From: a virus
Reading direction: 5' to 3' (one strand)
Virus record (IMG/VR): IMGVR_UViG_3300017971_000213
Coordinates: 1 to 64,000 of that record
Length of the DNA: 64,000 bases
Positions 25,201-33,775 of this stretch are shown here, one piece after another. A program made the position numbers and the translations under genes. The notes beneath the pieces are model-generated. The model was not told the DNA's origin, searched no databases, and saw nothing but the letters and a program-made list of their open reading frames with translations. Positions within the stretch are counted from its first letter, which is position 1. Each line of letters opens with the position of its first letter.

Positions 25201-27039
25201 CCCGGTGCCCCCGTAGTCGTACCCAAATTCGTTGTAGACACCGTTACGCCGCATCACGCAGCCCGAACGTCCAAGCTCGTTATTCGGGGAGTAGATGAGG
25301 TCCTGTAGCGCGCTATCCGCCATGTTGCGCTTACAGGTGTTGCCCCAGTGACGCTTGTCCACAGAGTTCCGGCTGGAGCTGAGAGGGTTGTACCCGAGAA
25401 CCCAAGAAGGTCCCGTAGGCTCGTAGTAGTACACCAGGGACGCGATGTGCATGTACTCATCGGTACCGTCGGTGAGAGACGCGAAGATGGTAATCGTGTC
25501 CGAAGCATTCGCCAGAGGCAAAAACTCGTCAGAAGCCACAGCGGAGAACGTGGGGTTGACCCACAGATCGATCCAGTGGACGCCGTCAGCGGCATAGAGC
25601 CTGATAGCCTGCGGAGGGACGGCAACCGAGGTCACCGTGACCGGCTTGCCTCCATCCCAGATGAACGTCCACGGCGCCCCTCCCGTGCACTGCACCTCCA
25701 ACGTCGCGCTGCCGGAGGGGTAGTTGTCGCTCATGTCGACGATCCAACAGCCCGTGACGTTGCGAGAGTGGCCGGAAGGCGAACCAGGGAAGGCCGCCTT
25801 CATCTCGTGGATCATATCCCCTTCGTCGGTCACCAAGACCTCGTAGAGATACGCCGACTTGTCCGTCGGAGGCGTGATAGTGACAGCCGACGTAGGTTCG
25901 ACGGTAGTCAGCTTCTGCCCGTTCACGTAGTAGGTGTCGCCGCCTACAGCACCTACGACAGTGTAGGTGTCCGGGGTCTGTGTCTCGTCGATACTCACGG
26001 AGAGGAAGTTGGGCTGCGATATCCACGAGATCCCATTACAGTGCATGAGGTTCTGATGCTCATCCAGTAGCGAGAACGACTCCCCGGTGATGTCGTCCAA
26101 AGACAACGCATGGGGGTTGGTGGGGGATAGAACACCCGTACCAAGCATGTTTCGATGCAGGGAGTCCTCGCCCGTCAGCCTCGGGATGTCCTGGTAGTAG
26201 AGATTAGAGATCGTGATGGTCTCCGTCATCGGGAACGTACCCGACGTCGGAAGAACCGACGTGGCGACAGAAATCCTGATGTACTCACCTGCACCATCAG
26301 GGACATCGATGGTCGCGTCAGCGCTGATCGTCTGCGTGGCACCTGCTCCGTTGGAGGTGGTCCACGTGAAGTCATAAGTACTCGGAGCCGTGTAATCGTA
26401 CTCAAGCGTGCCATCACCGACCGGGGTGTCCGGAGAGACCGCCAAGACGTCCACACCGAGAATCGTCGTCAAGGCCCGAGGAGTCGCGTACAGGATGTTG
26501 TTGAACTCCAACGGGTGCTGAATACTGCTCGCGGTCAAGTCCGAAGCCGGTCCGTTGGCGGTCACCTTGGCCAGGATCATGCACCTGTCCTGCGCGTCGT
26601 TGGCCAGATTGTCGTCCGTGGCGGCAAGCGCCAAGAACTCCGCCTCGGTGTAAACCCGAAGACGCCAACCCATCTCGGAGAAGATAGGGTAGGTGTGTTG
26701 ATCGCTCTCGTGGGGCTGACTGTGAGTGTTGTTCTCGGTGTAGATGGCCAACACGTAGTTGACCACGCCGCTCGTCTCGTCCGACAACGCGATGTCGAAG
26801 TAATCGCTGTCGCTCTCCAGGTACTCACCGTTAGGAGCGAAACCCCCAAACTGCGTCACGTCGATGTGCGTGTACGGGCCTGGGCCAAAGGTATTCACCG
26901 ACACTACACCGCCGTACAGGATGCCCCTGCTTGTCCAGTCCAGGCGATTCCTGAGAATCTCGGCAGCCTTGGTGGTCTCGGTACGACGCAGCGCAATGTG
27001 GTCAACAGTTACGCCATCAGGATAGAGAGAACCCAGCAT
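22297..27039 (-). CDS. Large tail fibre/tailspike-like protein with right-handed beta-helix
   Basis: This is the largest protein here, 1580 residues. The N-terminal ~180 residues resemble baseplate- or particle-attachment domains. Residues ~200-275 carry a beta module shared with the 1200-aa neighbour. From about 770 to 1500 the sequence is a long series of short strand-turn units (VRNNRIYS, IRDNTIRIGNN, VSGNTVILNGDN, INDNVVILPG), typical of parallel beta-helix (PbH1) repeats found in tailspikes that bind or cleave surface polysaccharide. No catalytic residues can be assigned by eye. GCAGGAGG precedes ATG 27039. It is the last structural gene before the regulator and has its own leader with a hairpin and the TTTAGAATCCC motif. 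Receptor binding is the likely role. Confidence 0.8.
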   Translation of the reverse strand: MLGSLYPDGVTVDHIALRRTETTKAAEILRNRLDWTSRGILYGGVVSVNTFGPGPYTHIDVTQFGGFAPNGEYLESDSDYFDIALSDETSGVVNYVLAIYTENNTHSQPHESDQHTYPIFSEMGWRLRVYTEAEFLALAATDDNLANDAQDRCMILAKVTANGPASDLTASSIQHPLEFNNILYATPRALTTILGVDVLAVSPDTPVGDGTLEYDYTAPSTYDFTWTTSNGAGATQTISADATIDVPDGAGEYIRISVATSVLPTSGTFPMTETITISNLYYQDIPRLTGEDSLHRNMLGTGVLSPTNPHALSLDDITGESFSLLDEHQNLMHCNGISWISQPNFLSVSIDETQTPDTYTVVGAVGGDTYYVNGQKLTTVEPTSAVTITPPTDKSAYLYEVLVTDEGDMIHEMKAAFPGSPSGHSRNVTGCWIVDMSDNYPSGSATLEVQCTGGAPWTFIWDGGKPVTVTSVAVPPQAIRLYAADGVHWIDLWVNPTFSAVASDEFLPLANASDTITIFASLTDGTDEYMHIASLVYYYEPTGPSWVLGYNPLSSSRNSVDKRHWGNTCKRNMADSALQDLIYSPNNELGRSGCVMRRNGVYNEFGYDYGGTGFGIDINGGAYYCRGQRIVADSVQTVSALPSTSQFVWADMEGNYHVLDITGGYGGDVSAAMRYVLGLTENIPNVSDTYHFSGPGDPPERGVLLYYLATDSTDITRIVDFTQNVNHVTDPWSVASRIATSVAHHGQAAYDNLFAAFEYARHAMSGTENLGAHWINIIGSVTIDFPVWQPQYVNVRGVKGLSVSPVGAVVQCNVAADYNWHVQQGCVVEGVNIVNNDATSITFAAGSLTTIRDCYHFSTGAPFVAWELLVIGETSVNNVTIENNVSIGCPFIFGAGLKADGMTSWSVRNNRIYSVPSIYPIAISLFDVADLHLEGNYIEVPDTNDSAIGAGILVQNTSSSSIDTRDIYIRDNTIRIGNNGAQLNSPTGIIVDQLFSVHIEGNNVDRHSGSSTQIITGVLLLDGGGISVTGNAFSYLGGGVLLEGACYGVEISRNTMTYLYHLGVRANINSFPVLNTAGVLKIDGNFMTAFVKGTSSGHYLSSELTGVIVECDLTVTEPDLSMISVSENLMGGLSSEGSVRGIRITLDHTSSGGDHTRGLTVDANILYGLRSSGNSTRGIYISGTSYVVGTQGIQGATINDNVVILPGMSTTSFRVAGIDVDHALADSAVSGNTVILNGDNSSNGAALYMGSTSSSDRVPINCTVSGNVLSGLRAGFFGKIANQVSVNNNYIYGNGTGIYAATSTPLSLISDNVVVAAAYNGNPYSSLGGGSGSHCVVYGDDCAGVSLSGNKMLLQPIFNGSTLDVPAGSACIKARDCANVTIDGCLLTTRAGPGGGVQTVAGTNGSSTYGYLCYLRMPTSYPSQYSIKGCVFDDTDSVFTGVPTPLHALYILPASGWDAANGEYPLVHVEGNTFYTTCTSTSAFNWEGNSGAVSANHPYVMHVQSLLNTGGAGRLPEFFFNGNAIHVVASVSLLSDTPKVYLAKSGGWPSNYYGGCFYETLTFTNFTSYNGGTPPIYTWV

Positions 27040-27059
27040 GTATCAGCCTCCTGCTACAT

Positions 27060-27093
27060 GCCCGTCGGTATCGAGGAGATGTGACCGACGGGC
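27060..27093 (-). promoter_or_regulatory. 10-bp stem-loop in the leader of the beta-helix gene
   Basis: GCCCGTCGGT pairs perfectly with ACCGACGGGC around a 14-base loop. The loop contains CTCCT on the minus strand, which is complementary to AGGAG of the ribosome binding site 10-15 bases downstream of the stem. A loop-RBS pairing (pseudoknot) that limits translation is possible. There is no U-tract, so a terminator is less likely. Confidence 0.55.
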
Positions 27094-27122
27094 CTCGGAA
27101 CACGTTTCCGGTTCCACCCACT

Positions 27123-27308
27123 CTACCATCTCGGAGGTGGGGATTCTAAACCCAAGGAACCTCCAAGAAGAAACCCTGCCAAACAGAGAATCCCTACGAA
27201 AAAGGACACAAGCAGGAACGCCAAGGAGACGTCCTCAGCGAAAGAATAATACGGCAATTTCGAACCCTTAGGTGCTATAGGAGTAACCCCCACGACGCCC
27301 CTACACAT
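27123..27308 (-). CDS. Possible small single-pass membrane protein
   Basis: A 61-residue ORF begins with ATG inside the stop region of the 1200-aa gene (ATGTGTAG), an arrangement that permits coupled translation. Residues ~27-52 are strongly hydrophobic (VSLAFLLVSFFVGILCLAG), consistent with one membrane helix. It ends in LESPPPRW. No strong ribosome binding site is present, and the TTTAGAATCCC motif lies inside its last codons, which could mean the ORF is accidental. It is listed because the remaining gap of about 260 bp has no other gene. Confidence 0.4.
   Translation of the reverse strand: MCRGVVGVTPIAPKGSKLPYYSFAEDVSLAFLLVSFFVGILCLAGFLLGGSLGLESPPPRW
27140..27150 (-). promoter_or_regulatory. 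TTTAGAATCCC motif (copy 1), upstream of beta-helix gene
   Basis: This is one of three identical 11-bp motifs on the minus strand in gaps of the structural half. TAGAGT lies 14 bp downstream (27120-27125), the same spacing as TATACT in the copy at 51.5 kb. It is a candidate phage late promoter element. Confidence 0.45.
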
Positions 27309-30300
27309 TCGTCAAGCCGGGAACATACGCCCCCGGACCGAAGAGATGCAGACCCTTGAGCAACACGGAGTGCATCCTGAAATCCCTCAGGTCTCGAACA
27401 CCGCTCACCGACAACCGTAGCTGATGGATGACGTGGCCACCTGCGGGCTGGGTCACGTCGACGTTCTCGTTGCGCTCGATCTCTACCCAGGAAGCGGCCA
27501 AGCACGCCGAAGAGTCTACCCCGGAACGATGCTCGAACTTGATGGTCAGCTCGTTCTGGACGTACATCCTGGCTTCCTGATGAGTCAGGAAGTACTGAGC
27601 ACCCTCCAGGTACTGCGAGGAGTCCATGCTGACCGTAAAGGGATCAACGAACCGCCAGTTGGCCGGAGAGATTTCCCGACGCTCCTCGGGACCTTCGAAG
27701 TAGAGAGAAGCCTGCGCCTGGTCCATGTTCGAACGCCGGTCGAGTGCAGCACGCCGAGTCTCCCTGTTGAAGTACACCGGGACAGTGGCCTCTCGGGTGA
27801 GAACGTTGTGCTCCATCCGGTTCCACAAGAGGTAGTCTGCAAGCCACATGTAGTCCTGGTAGGGACTTCCTAGATCGAGAAGAGGTGTCGTGAGCTGGTA
27901 AACCGGATTGTAGTTCATCGTGTAAGACGACGACGGCTTGTAGTCGGCGGGGTTGATGAACTGGATCTGGTTGGACGAGTTGAACTGCCAGAGATCGTTC
28001 GGTACGGAGATGCCGTCTTCGAACAAGATCGCAGCTACCTGGTCCATGTCAGACTCGTAGAGAAGTGAAGCCGTGTAAGGTGCACCCGCACTGAACGTCA
28101 ACTGCTCCCCTTTTACCGGCAGCAACGACGGAGACAAGAAGGAGTACCGGAACGGCGTCGTAGGGACGATATCCAGGTTGACCAAAGTGGCAACGGAGAA
28201 GTCGGCCTCACCGATAGAGCCGTGCACGTTCACCGGCACTCCGTTAGAGTCGAACTCCGTCACATCGAAGATATCGAGTGACGAATGCGCCGGCATGATG
28301 TCGCGCGTACGACCCTGCTGCACGGTGTTGTCGGTAATGGCGATGGTCTTGGAGGTAGTAACCGCTGGGGGACTGCCGGTGGGCAGCGGCAATAGCGAGT
28401 ACACCACGTCTACCTCGATCTCAGAGCCATCGGGAGCCACCAAGATGTAGCTTCCATCACTGGGGATGGACACCCACCCGGCCCCTGGAGTCCACGACGT
28501 GCCGTAAGGAGTCCACCGGAACCGACGAAGGTCACCCACAGAGTTGTACTCGTACTCGAACGCTCCGTTCCCGGCTGGCGTGTCATCAGAGAGACGAATG
28601 ATCTGGGCACCCGCGAACACCCTCTCGCGGCTCGCCTCCTTGAAGTGCAGACCGAGGTACTTCTGCGTCGTCGTCCGTAGTTCTTCCGGAGACCACGAGA
28701 AGACCAGCTCACCGAAGAACTGTCGGTGCCGATACCGGGGGACGGTGACCTCCCCGAGAGCCCTGGAAGTGATGTACTCGATGTCGATCCGAGGATCATC
28801 CACCGAGACCTCCATCCCTGGAGTTGCCTGAGCCATCTCCACGGACACCAGAACCTCGTTCGGGATCAATCCAGCGGGAATGATCTGCTCTACTTCCACG
28901 TAGGTAGCCTTTTCGATCCCCGTACCGCCAGCATCGGTGGCCACTGGAGTCAATGTGCCTGAACGCCACGTAGCTCCACCGTCGAAGCTGAAGCTCAGAA
29001 CAGCCTGAACAGCGGTGGCGTTGTGGGACAAAATCCACGCGGAGAACTTGGCCTTGAAGCCCTCGTAGTCGTAGAGGAGACCGGAGTTCTTCTGCGGGGA
29101 CAACCCTCCGCGCTCCACCATAGGAGCCGGATACTGAAGGGCGCGACCCCTGAAGTTCACGTAGTCCCCGGCAGCGTCACGGTAGACGTACCTGAAAGCC
29201 GGACACGGGGCCAACGGATGTGTCCTGCCCCGTATCACACGAGAAGGTTCGATCCTGGAAGTTGCTCCCGCACCCCATCCGGTGAGGTACCACGCATCCG
29301 GTGTTTCAGGATCTCCTACCGACGTGTCATCGAAGATATCAACAAGACCTGCCGTGACAACCGCCGGTAGCGCAGAGGTGTCCACAGTCACCCAGGTCCC
29401 CTTCGTCGACGACAGCTGATGTGCTTTCTTGCTGTAGTTGGTCGAGAAAGCGTAGATGAAGCTGACCGTAGAGGACCCGTAGGTGGGGAGATCATCCAGG
29501 AACACGTGCACCGTCAGGGTATGCCCCAGGGCGTCCGTCAGCGTGTAGGTGCCGTCTTCGGTGATCGTCACCCATCCGAGACCGGGTGCCCACGTACCAC
29601 CTGGAGAACCCCATCTCAATCGTTGCACCGGGGGTGTGACGGTCCCGTCGTAGTAGTACTCCAAGGTGGAATCCGTATCGACCCGGATAGCACCCATGAT
29701 GTTACGAAAGGTCACCCCCGCTAGCGTACCCGTAGGCGCAAATACGATGTCACCCGGCTCCACGCCGAAGATCTCGACCGCCGCGTTCAGAGGTCCCGGC
29801 TCGACGCAGACCCAAGGCTTCGTGAACCCGTACGCAAACAGGACCTTGGAGTTGTAGGACGAGAAGATGGTCAAGCCCGCAGCGGCGTTCACAAACGCCA
29901 CTACTTGCGCCACAGACGGAGTAGGGTAGCCGGGGATGGTGCTGAGATCGACCGTAAGGGTACCATTCCCCCAGTTGAGGTAGAGATAACGAGTGGTCGC
30001 GTTCAAGACGAAAGGACCCGCTCGTCCGAGAATAGAAGGCGGATTGGTCTCCACCGGTCCAGGGAGGAACATCTCCCCGTCAACGGCTTTCACCGGAAGA
30101 CCAGGGGTGAACAACGTGCCCCACCGAAGCTCCTGCGTGACAGGGTTGTACTGGAGCGCCATGGAAGGCGCACCGCCGGAAACGTCAGCCTCGGGCGTGC
30201 CGAGAACCACCCCAGGAACGCCAGCACCGCTGTACTGCGAGTACGCCGACCTCTCCAGGAATCGATGATTATCGAGCATCGACTGGTCTAGCACCCAGTT

Positions 30301-30903
30301 CGGCCCCCAGAACCGACGAGTGTATCCGAACGGAGGGATCTGAGTGAACGCGGCTACAGAGGTCTCCAAGCCGCGCACTTTTCCGCCATAGTTTCGATAC
30401 GCATTATGCATCTCGTGCACTACGTACCGATACGTATCGAGGTCCTGACCCAAGTCGTTGTAGACCCCGATATTCTTCCCGAAACGATCCTCGATACCGT
30501 TAATGGTAACCGTCTCGATGGACAGGTCGTCCTTGGCTTCTTGCCAGTCGTCGTCCATCCCCTCGAAGACCTCAGCATAAGCGACATGCCAGATCGCACT
30601 CTCGCGAACGGTGACCCAACTCGGGAGACGACGACCGTTAGCGAGATTCACGAGCAGGAACTCGTTCTCCCCCAGGTTGAGGTGGCGACTGAAAACCACG
30701 TTCCCTTGGCTGTCAGAGGTGACGTGTCCGGAGAAAAACTCGTTGATGTAGAGCCCGAACTGCGTGTTCGGATACGCCGTACGGAGACGAATATCCGTGT
30801 TCCCGTGCCGGTAGGGAATGATGGTACCCTTGGCCTCGTAGAAGGGACCATCGATGACAGCCTTGACCAGCTCAGCGTACCTGTTCACACCTTCGAGAGC
30901 CAT
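27301..30903 (-). CDS. Large baseplate/tail structural protein with duplicated beta module
   Basis: This is a 1200-residue protein of the distal tail. Residues ~408-474 (DTDSTLEYYYDG ... GGTWAPGLGWVTITEDGTY) and ~770-842 (DDTPAGNGAFEYEYN ... TSWTPGAGWVSIPSDGSY) are clearly related modules. A third relative is in the beta-helix protein. The rest is beta-rich, with Tyr/Trp/Pro-rich segments as in fibres and receptor-binding proteins, and helical pieces near 105-130. No enzymatic motif is seen. It starts two bases before the IPT/lectin-like gene ends and closes the baseplate operon. A role in joining the fibre to the baseplate or in receptor contact is inferred. Confidence 0.75.
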   Translation of the reverse strand: MALEGVNRYAELVKAVIDGPFYEAKGTIIPYRHGNTDIRLRTAYPNTQFGLYINEFFSGHVTSDSQGNVVFSRHLNLGENEFLLVNLANGRRLPSWVTVRESAIWHVAYAEVFEGMDDDWQEAKDDLSIETVTINGIEDRFGKNIGVYNDLGQDLDTYRYVVHEMHNAYRNYGGKVRGLETSVAAFTQIPPFGYTRRFWGPNWVLDQSMLDNHRFLERSAYSQYSGAGVPGVVLGTPEADVSGGAPSMALQYNPVTQELRWGTLFTPGLPVKAVDGEMFLPGPVETNPPSILGRAGPFVLNATTRYLYLNWGNGTLTVDLSTIPGYPTPSVAQVVAFVNAAAGLTIFSSYNSKVLFAYGFTKPWVCVEPGPLNAAVEIFGVEPGDIVFAPTGTLAGVTFRNIMGAIRVDTDSTLEYYYDGTVTPPVQRLRWGSPGGTWAPGLGWVTITEDGTYTLTDALGHTLTVHVFLDDLPTYGSSTVSFIYAFSTNYSKKAHQLSSTKGTWVTVDTSALPAVVTAGLVDIFDDTSVGDPETPDAWYLTGWGAGATSRIEPSRVIRGRTHPLAPCPAFRYVYRDAAGDYVNFRGRALQYPAPMVERGGLSPQKNSGLLYDYEGFKAKFSAWILSHNATAVQAVLSFSFDGGATWRSGTLTPVATDAGGTGIEKATYVEVEQIIPAGLIPNEVLVSVEMAQATPGMEVSVDDPRIDIEYITSRALGEVTVPRYRHRQFFGELVFSWSPEELRTTTQKYLGLHFKEASRERVFAGAQIIRLSDDTPAGNGAFEYEYNSVGDLRRFRWTPYGTSWTPGAGWVSIPSDGSYILVAPDGSEIEVDVVYSLLPLPTGSPPAVTTSKTIAITDNTVQQGRTRDIMPAHSSLDIFDVTEFDSNGVPVNVHGSIGEADFSVATLVNLDIVPTTPFRYSFLSPSLLPVKGEQLTFSAGAPYTASLLYESDMDQVAAILFEDGISVPNDLWQFNSSNQIQFINPADYKPSSSYTMNYNPVYQLTTPLLDLGSPYQDYMWLADYLLWNRMEHNVLTREATVPVYFNRETRRAALDRRSNMDQAQASLYFEGPEERREISPANWRFVDPFTVSMDSSQYLEGAQYFLTHQEARMYVQNELTIKFEHRSGVDSSACLAASWVEIERNENVDVTQPAGGHVIHQLRLSVSGVRDLRDFRMHSVLLKGLHLFGPGAYVPGLTNV

Positions 30904-30905
30904 CT

Positions 30906-31907
30906 CTAGTATCCTCCACCGAGACCCTTCGACGCATCACTGGGAGTGACGAGCTGGGTATCGTTCACGATGTCCATCTCTACCCCGGATTGAGCGCTGT
31001 TGATCGATCTCAAGCCGTCCACATAGTAGTACCTGTACGAATCCCTGGAGGTGGCCTTGTCGTTACCCACAACGGAGACGTCCACCTCCCCCTCGTAGGC
31101 CGCCGACTGCCACGCATCGTCCCGGCTCGCCGGCACCAGACCGCGTACTCGTTTATCGGAGACCACCACAGTGTCATGCACAGGCTGGTTCTGAAAAACC
31201 GCGAACGGTCTGTAGTAGAACCACTCCACACGAGCCACGTCGACGTCGTAAGAAGCTGACCCGTTGAAAGAGTAGATGACGAAATGCGCTGGGTTAACGA
31301 TGTACCTCACAGAGCGCATCACTACCGAACCGTTCGCGATGAAGTACACGTCGGTTCCCCAACGCAGTATCTTGAACATCGAGAGACCGGTCGTCCAGGG
31401 AAGCTCGATCTTCAACAGATCTACCGGAGAGCCTCCGACGTAGACTCCACATTCCAGACGAAGGTTCCCTTCATCTGAGAGATAGACAACCATGGCCGCG
31501 AAGTTAGAAGAGTCCACAAACAGGTTGAGGGCAAACAGAGCGACATTGCTCGAAGGGTTCGCAGTCGGAGCAGACAAGGACATACGGACTTCACCTTGGG
31601 TATCGCCCCACTGCTTCACCGACTGAACACCAGCGATGCTTGCCGGAGTAGTTCCGGTGGACATCTGCAAGTGATCGGCCCCTACCGTGATCGAACCGCT
31701 CCCCGTCGAAGCGTCCGTCCACTTGAGGGGGTCAAGAACCGCTCCAGTGAAGTAGTCATCCCACTGACGAGGATCGAACCCCTCACCGAGGATGACGAAG
31801 CGGTTACCTCCCGGAGCAGGGCCTTCGAGAGGGTCCACCGAGTGAACCACGGCCTGCGGGCCGTACAGGACCCCGCTACCGTACTTGAATAGCTGATAGT
31901 AGCCCAT
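30906..31907 (-). CDS. Tail protein with IPT/TIG-like fold and lectin-like insertion
   Basis: This is a 333-residue protein. Residues ~20-45 (VVHSVDPLEGPAPGGNRFVI, then LGEGF) match the first strands of IPT/TIG immunoglobulin-like domains. From ~48 to ~235 the sequence changes to a jelly-roll pattern (DDYFTGAVLDPLKWTDAS, later LRLECGVYVGG and WGTDVYFIANGSVVMRS) typical of concanavalin-like/LamG domains. Afterwards VHDTVVVSDKRVRGLVPAS and GEVDVSVVGND resume the IPT pattern. This suggests a sugar-binding domain inserted in an Ig-like scaffold. It overlaps the gpJ-like gene (TAATG). A carbohydrate-binding accessory of the baseplate is the likely role. Confidence 0.7.
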   Translation of the reverse strand: MGYYQLFKYGSGVLYGPQAVVHSVDPLEGPAPGGNRFVILGEGFDPRQWDDYFTGAVLDPLKWTDASTGSGSITVGADHLQMSTGTTPASIAGVQSVKQWGDTQGEVRMSLSAPTANPSSNVALFALNLFVDSSNFAAMVVYLSDEGNLRLECGVYVGGSPVDLLKIELPWTTGLSMFKILRWGTDVYFIANGSVVMRSVRYIVNPAHFVIYSFNGSASYDVDVARVEWFYYRPFAVFQNQPVHDTVVVSDKRVRGLVPASRDDAWQSAAYEGEVDVSVVGNDKATSRDSYRYYYVDGLRSINSAQSGVEMDIVNDTQLVTPSDASKGLGGGY

Positions 31908-33337
31908 TACGACACCAAGCTGACCACGAGGTCTGCGTCCTCGATGAAAGCGTGTTCGTATGGTCCGATTTCGATGTCCGACACCCCCGTACCGTCTTTC
32001 TCAGCCAAGGTCACGTAGACCCAGTTGTCCACACCGAAGATCTCAGCCACCTGAGCATCGATATCAAACTCCTCCAGATTCTCCCCAAGCTTCAACCCGT
32101 TGATGTAGCTGATGACGCGCTCCCTGACCAAGTTGAGGACCGTAGTCGGGTTACCCGACTTCACCTTCAGTTCCGCCTCGATCTCCACCAGCTTCGGCTG
32201 CGCCCACCGGAACAAGACGTCGGAGCCCATCACGAAGTACTCGGGCTGCGTGTAGTAAGAAGTGACGATGGTGATCATCGAGTTGTAGTTGTAGACAATC
32301 CGCAACGGGTCCCCGAGAGCAGGTGCCGTCCCTCCAAGGATGAACCGGATACCGTCCTGACCCCGGTCGCTGTAGGCGTAGATCCCTTCCCCGGTGACGA
32401 CTTCGTAGTCAGTCCCTTCGGTATACACGGTCACGCCGCTCGAAACCGTCAAGACCGACATCAACGGTTGCTTGGGAACCGGTATCAGCTCCCCCAGACC
32501 GGGATAGGTAGTGTCGAACGTGTCGTTGAGGGGAGCCTCTGCCATCAGCCAGACGTCGACTGCCCCGGCGTCGTCGGTATGCCGGGTCAGGTTGACGTCA
32601 TTGCCGTACACAACATACACATCCTCGATATTGTTAAAGTTGTCCAACCCAAAAAGCGACAAACCCGCCGGAGTCGACCCCTGATTCCCCCGCACTTGCA
32701 TCAAGTAGCGCTCAGCAAGATCGCTATTGGTTTCTCGACCAAGACCACTGGTGGTGGCTTCCTTATTCGTCACGTACTCGAACGAAGAAAACGCACGGCG
32801 AAATTGAACAATCGTGTTCGCCCCCACCATCGAAGCTTCTCCGGCGAGAACACTCGCCACCGCAACATCAATTTCGTACCTCTCGGTCGCGGCGTTGTAA
32901 TAGCTAGACGAGGGGACAGTCAGAGGACCGTACATCACCGCTGACTCAATCGTCCTGAAGTTGATGACGTTCCCCGTCTGAGGGTTTGCTGTCGTAGCCA
33001 AAGGGAAATTGACGGGTATATGGATATCAGTCGTCGGAGGCTGAAGTCGGGAAAACGTCACTGTGGTCACTGCCGGAGAACCAGACCAGCGGATCATCCC
33101 TTCGTTGAACACAAACGCGTCCAGATCATCCGGGTTGAAGCGCTCCGCGTACCTCATGCTCATCAGCTGGCTGAGATAGACGGTGTTGTCGTGCATGTCC
33201 TTCATCACCGACGCCGGAGGGGTGACGAAGAGGTCCTTGACCGGACCTATCGAAGTGTCGAGGTTACCATCCCTCGCTGCCGCTGCATCGGAGATCTCAC
33301 CTTCGAACTGAGCTACTGTTTTTCGTTGAATAACCAT
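31907..33337 (-). CDS. Baseplate wedge protein, gpJ/gp6-like
   Basis: This is a 476-residue protein. The central region (GLGRETNSDLAERYLMQVRGNQGSTPAGL, read as two pieces) and the C-terminal pattern (VEIEAELKVKSGNPTTVL, YINGLKLGENLEEFDIDAQV, VTLAEKDGTG) fit the Baseplate_J family. These proteins dimerise into the baseplate wedge ring. It follows the gp25-like gene by 3 bp, the order seen in P2 and many myoviruses (W, then J). ATG 33337 begins the frame. Confidence 0.85.
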   Translation of the reverse strand: MVIQRKTVAQFEGEISDAAAARDGNLDTSIGPVKDLFVTPPASVMKDMHDNTVYLSQLMSMRYAERFNPDDLDAFVFNEGMIRWSGSPAVTTVTFSRLQPPTTDIHIPVNFPLATTANPQTGNVINFRTIESAVMYGPLTVPSSSYYNAATERYEIDVAVASVLAGEASMVGANTIVQFRRAFSSFEYVTNKEATTSGLGRETNSDLAERYLMQVRGNQGSTPAGLSLFGLDNFNNIEDVYVVYGNDVNLTRHTDDAGAVDVWLMAEAPLNDTFDTTYPGLGELIPVPKQPLMSVLTVSSGVTVYTEGTDYEVVTGEGIYAYSDRGQDGIRFILGGTAPALGDPLRIVYNYNSMITIVTSYYTQPEYFVMGSDVLFRWAQPKLVEIEAELKVKSGNPTTVLNLVRERVISYINGLKLGENLEEFDIDAQVAEIFGVDNWVYVTLAEKDGTGVSDIEIGPYEHAFIEDADLVVSLVS

Positions 33338-33340
33338 GAT

Positions 33341-33775
33341 CTACCTCGTAGTACCCCCCAAAGAAAAATTAGGAAGATTACCCAACGTGTAAAAATCTAC
33401 ACGCCAACGGAAATTGCGAGGATCAGTCTCATCGCCCCACACCTGTATAGGCGAGAATGAATCCAGCAGCTCTCTGTAGGTACGCCGACTATACTGTTTG
33501 TGGCGCTGAGTCCACTGATACCGATTCAGGGAGTTCCTAAGGAGAGTCTGGAACTGGAACAACGCAGGCATGCTCCAACCCAGCTCGGGCTCCCCATCTA
33601 CGGCCCTCCCGACGACACGATTGAGCCCGGCACCGATCCCATCAGCGCGCACCCCCGTAGTGAGCACCATCCGACATTCCTGGCGTAGCTTCTCCTCGCC
33701 CGTGATAGTCTCGTACCCGTTGTTATCGTGGTACCGAACGATGTCACCATTTTCGATTTTCAGAGTCCAACTCAT
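33341..33775 (-). CDS. Baseplate wedge protein, gp25/gpW-like
   Basis: This 144-residue protein has the gp25-like core: ENGDIVRYHDNNGYETITG, then EEKLRQECRMVLTTGVRADG and an AGLNRVVGRAV segment. This corresponds to the family pattern of G..K..Q.I..LLT..GE....YG. The protein connects sheath and wedge at the baseplate rim. ATG 33775 overlaps the upstream stop (TGATG); an alternative GTG precedes it by one codon. Its neighbours gpJ and spike support the call. Confidence 0.7.
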   Translation of the reverse strand: MSWTLKIENGDIVRYHDNNGYETITGEEKLRQECRMVLTTGVRADGIGAGLNRVVGRAVDGEPELGWSMPALFQFQTLLRNSLNRYQWTQRHKQYSRRTYRELLDSFSPIQVWGDETDPRNFRWRVDFYTLGNLPNFSLGGTTR

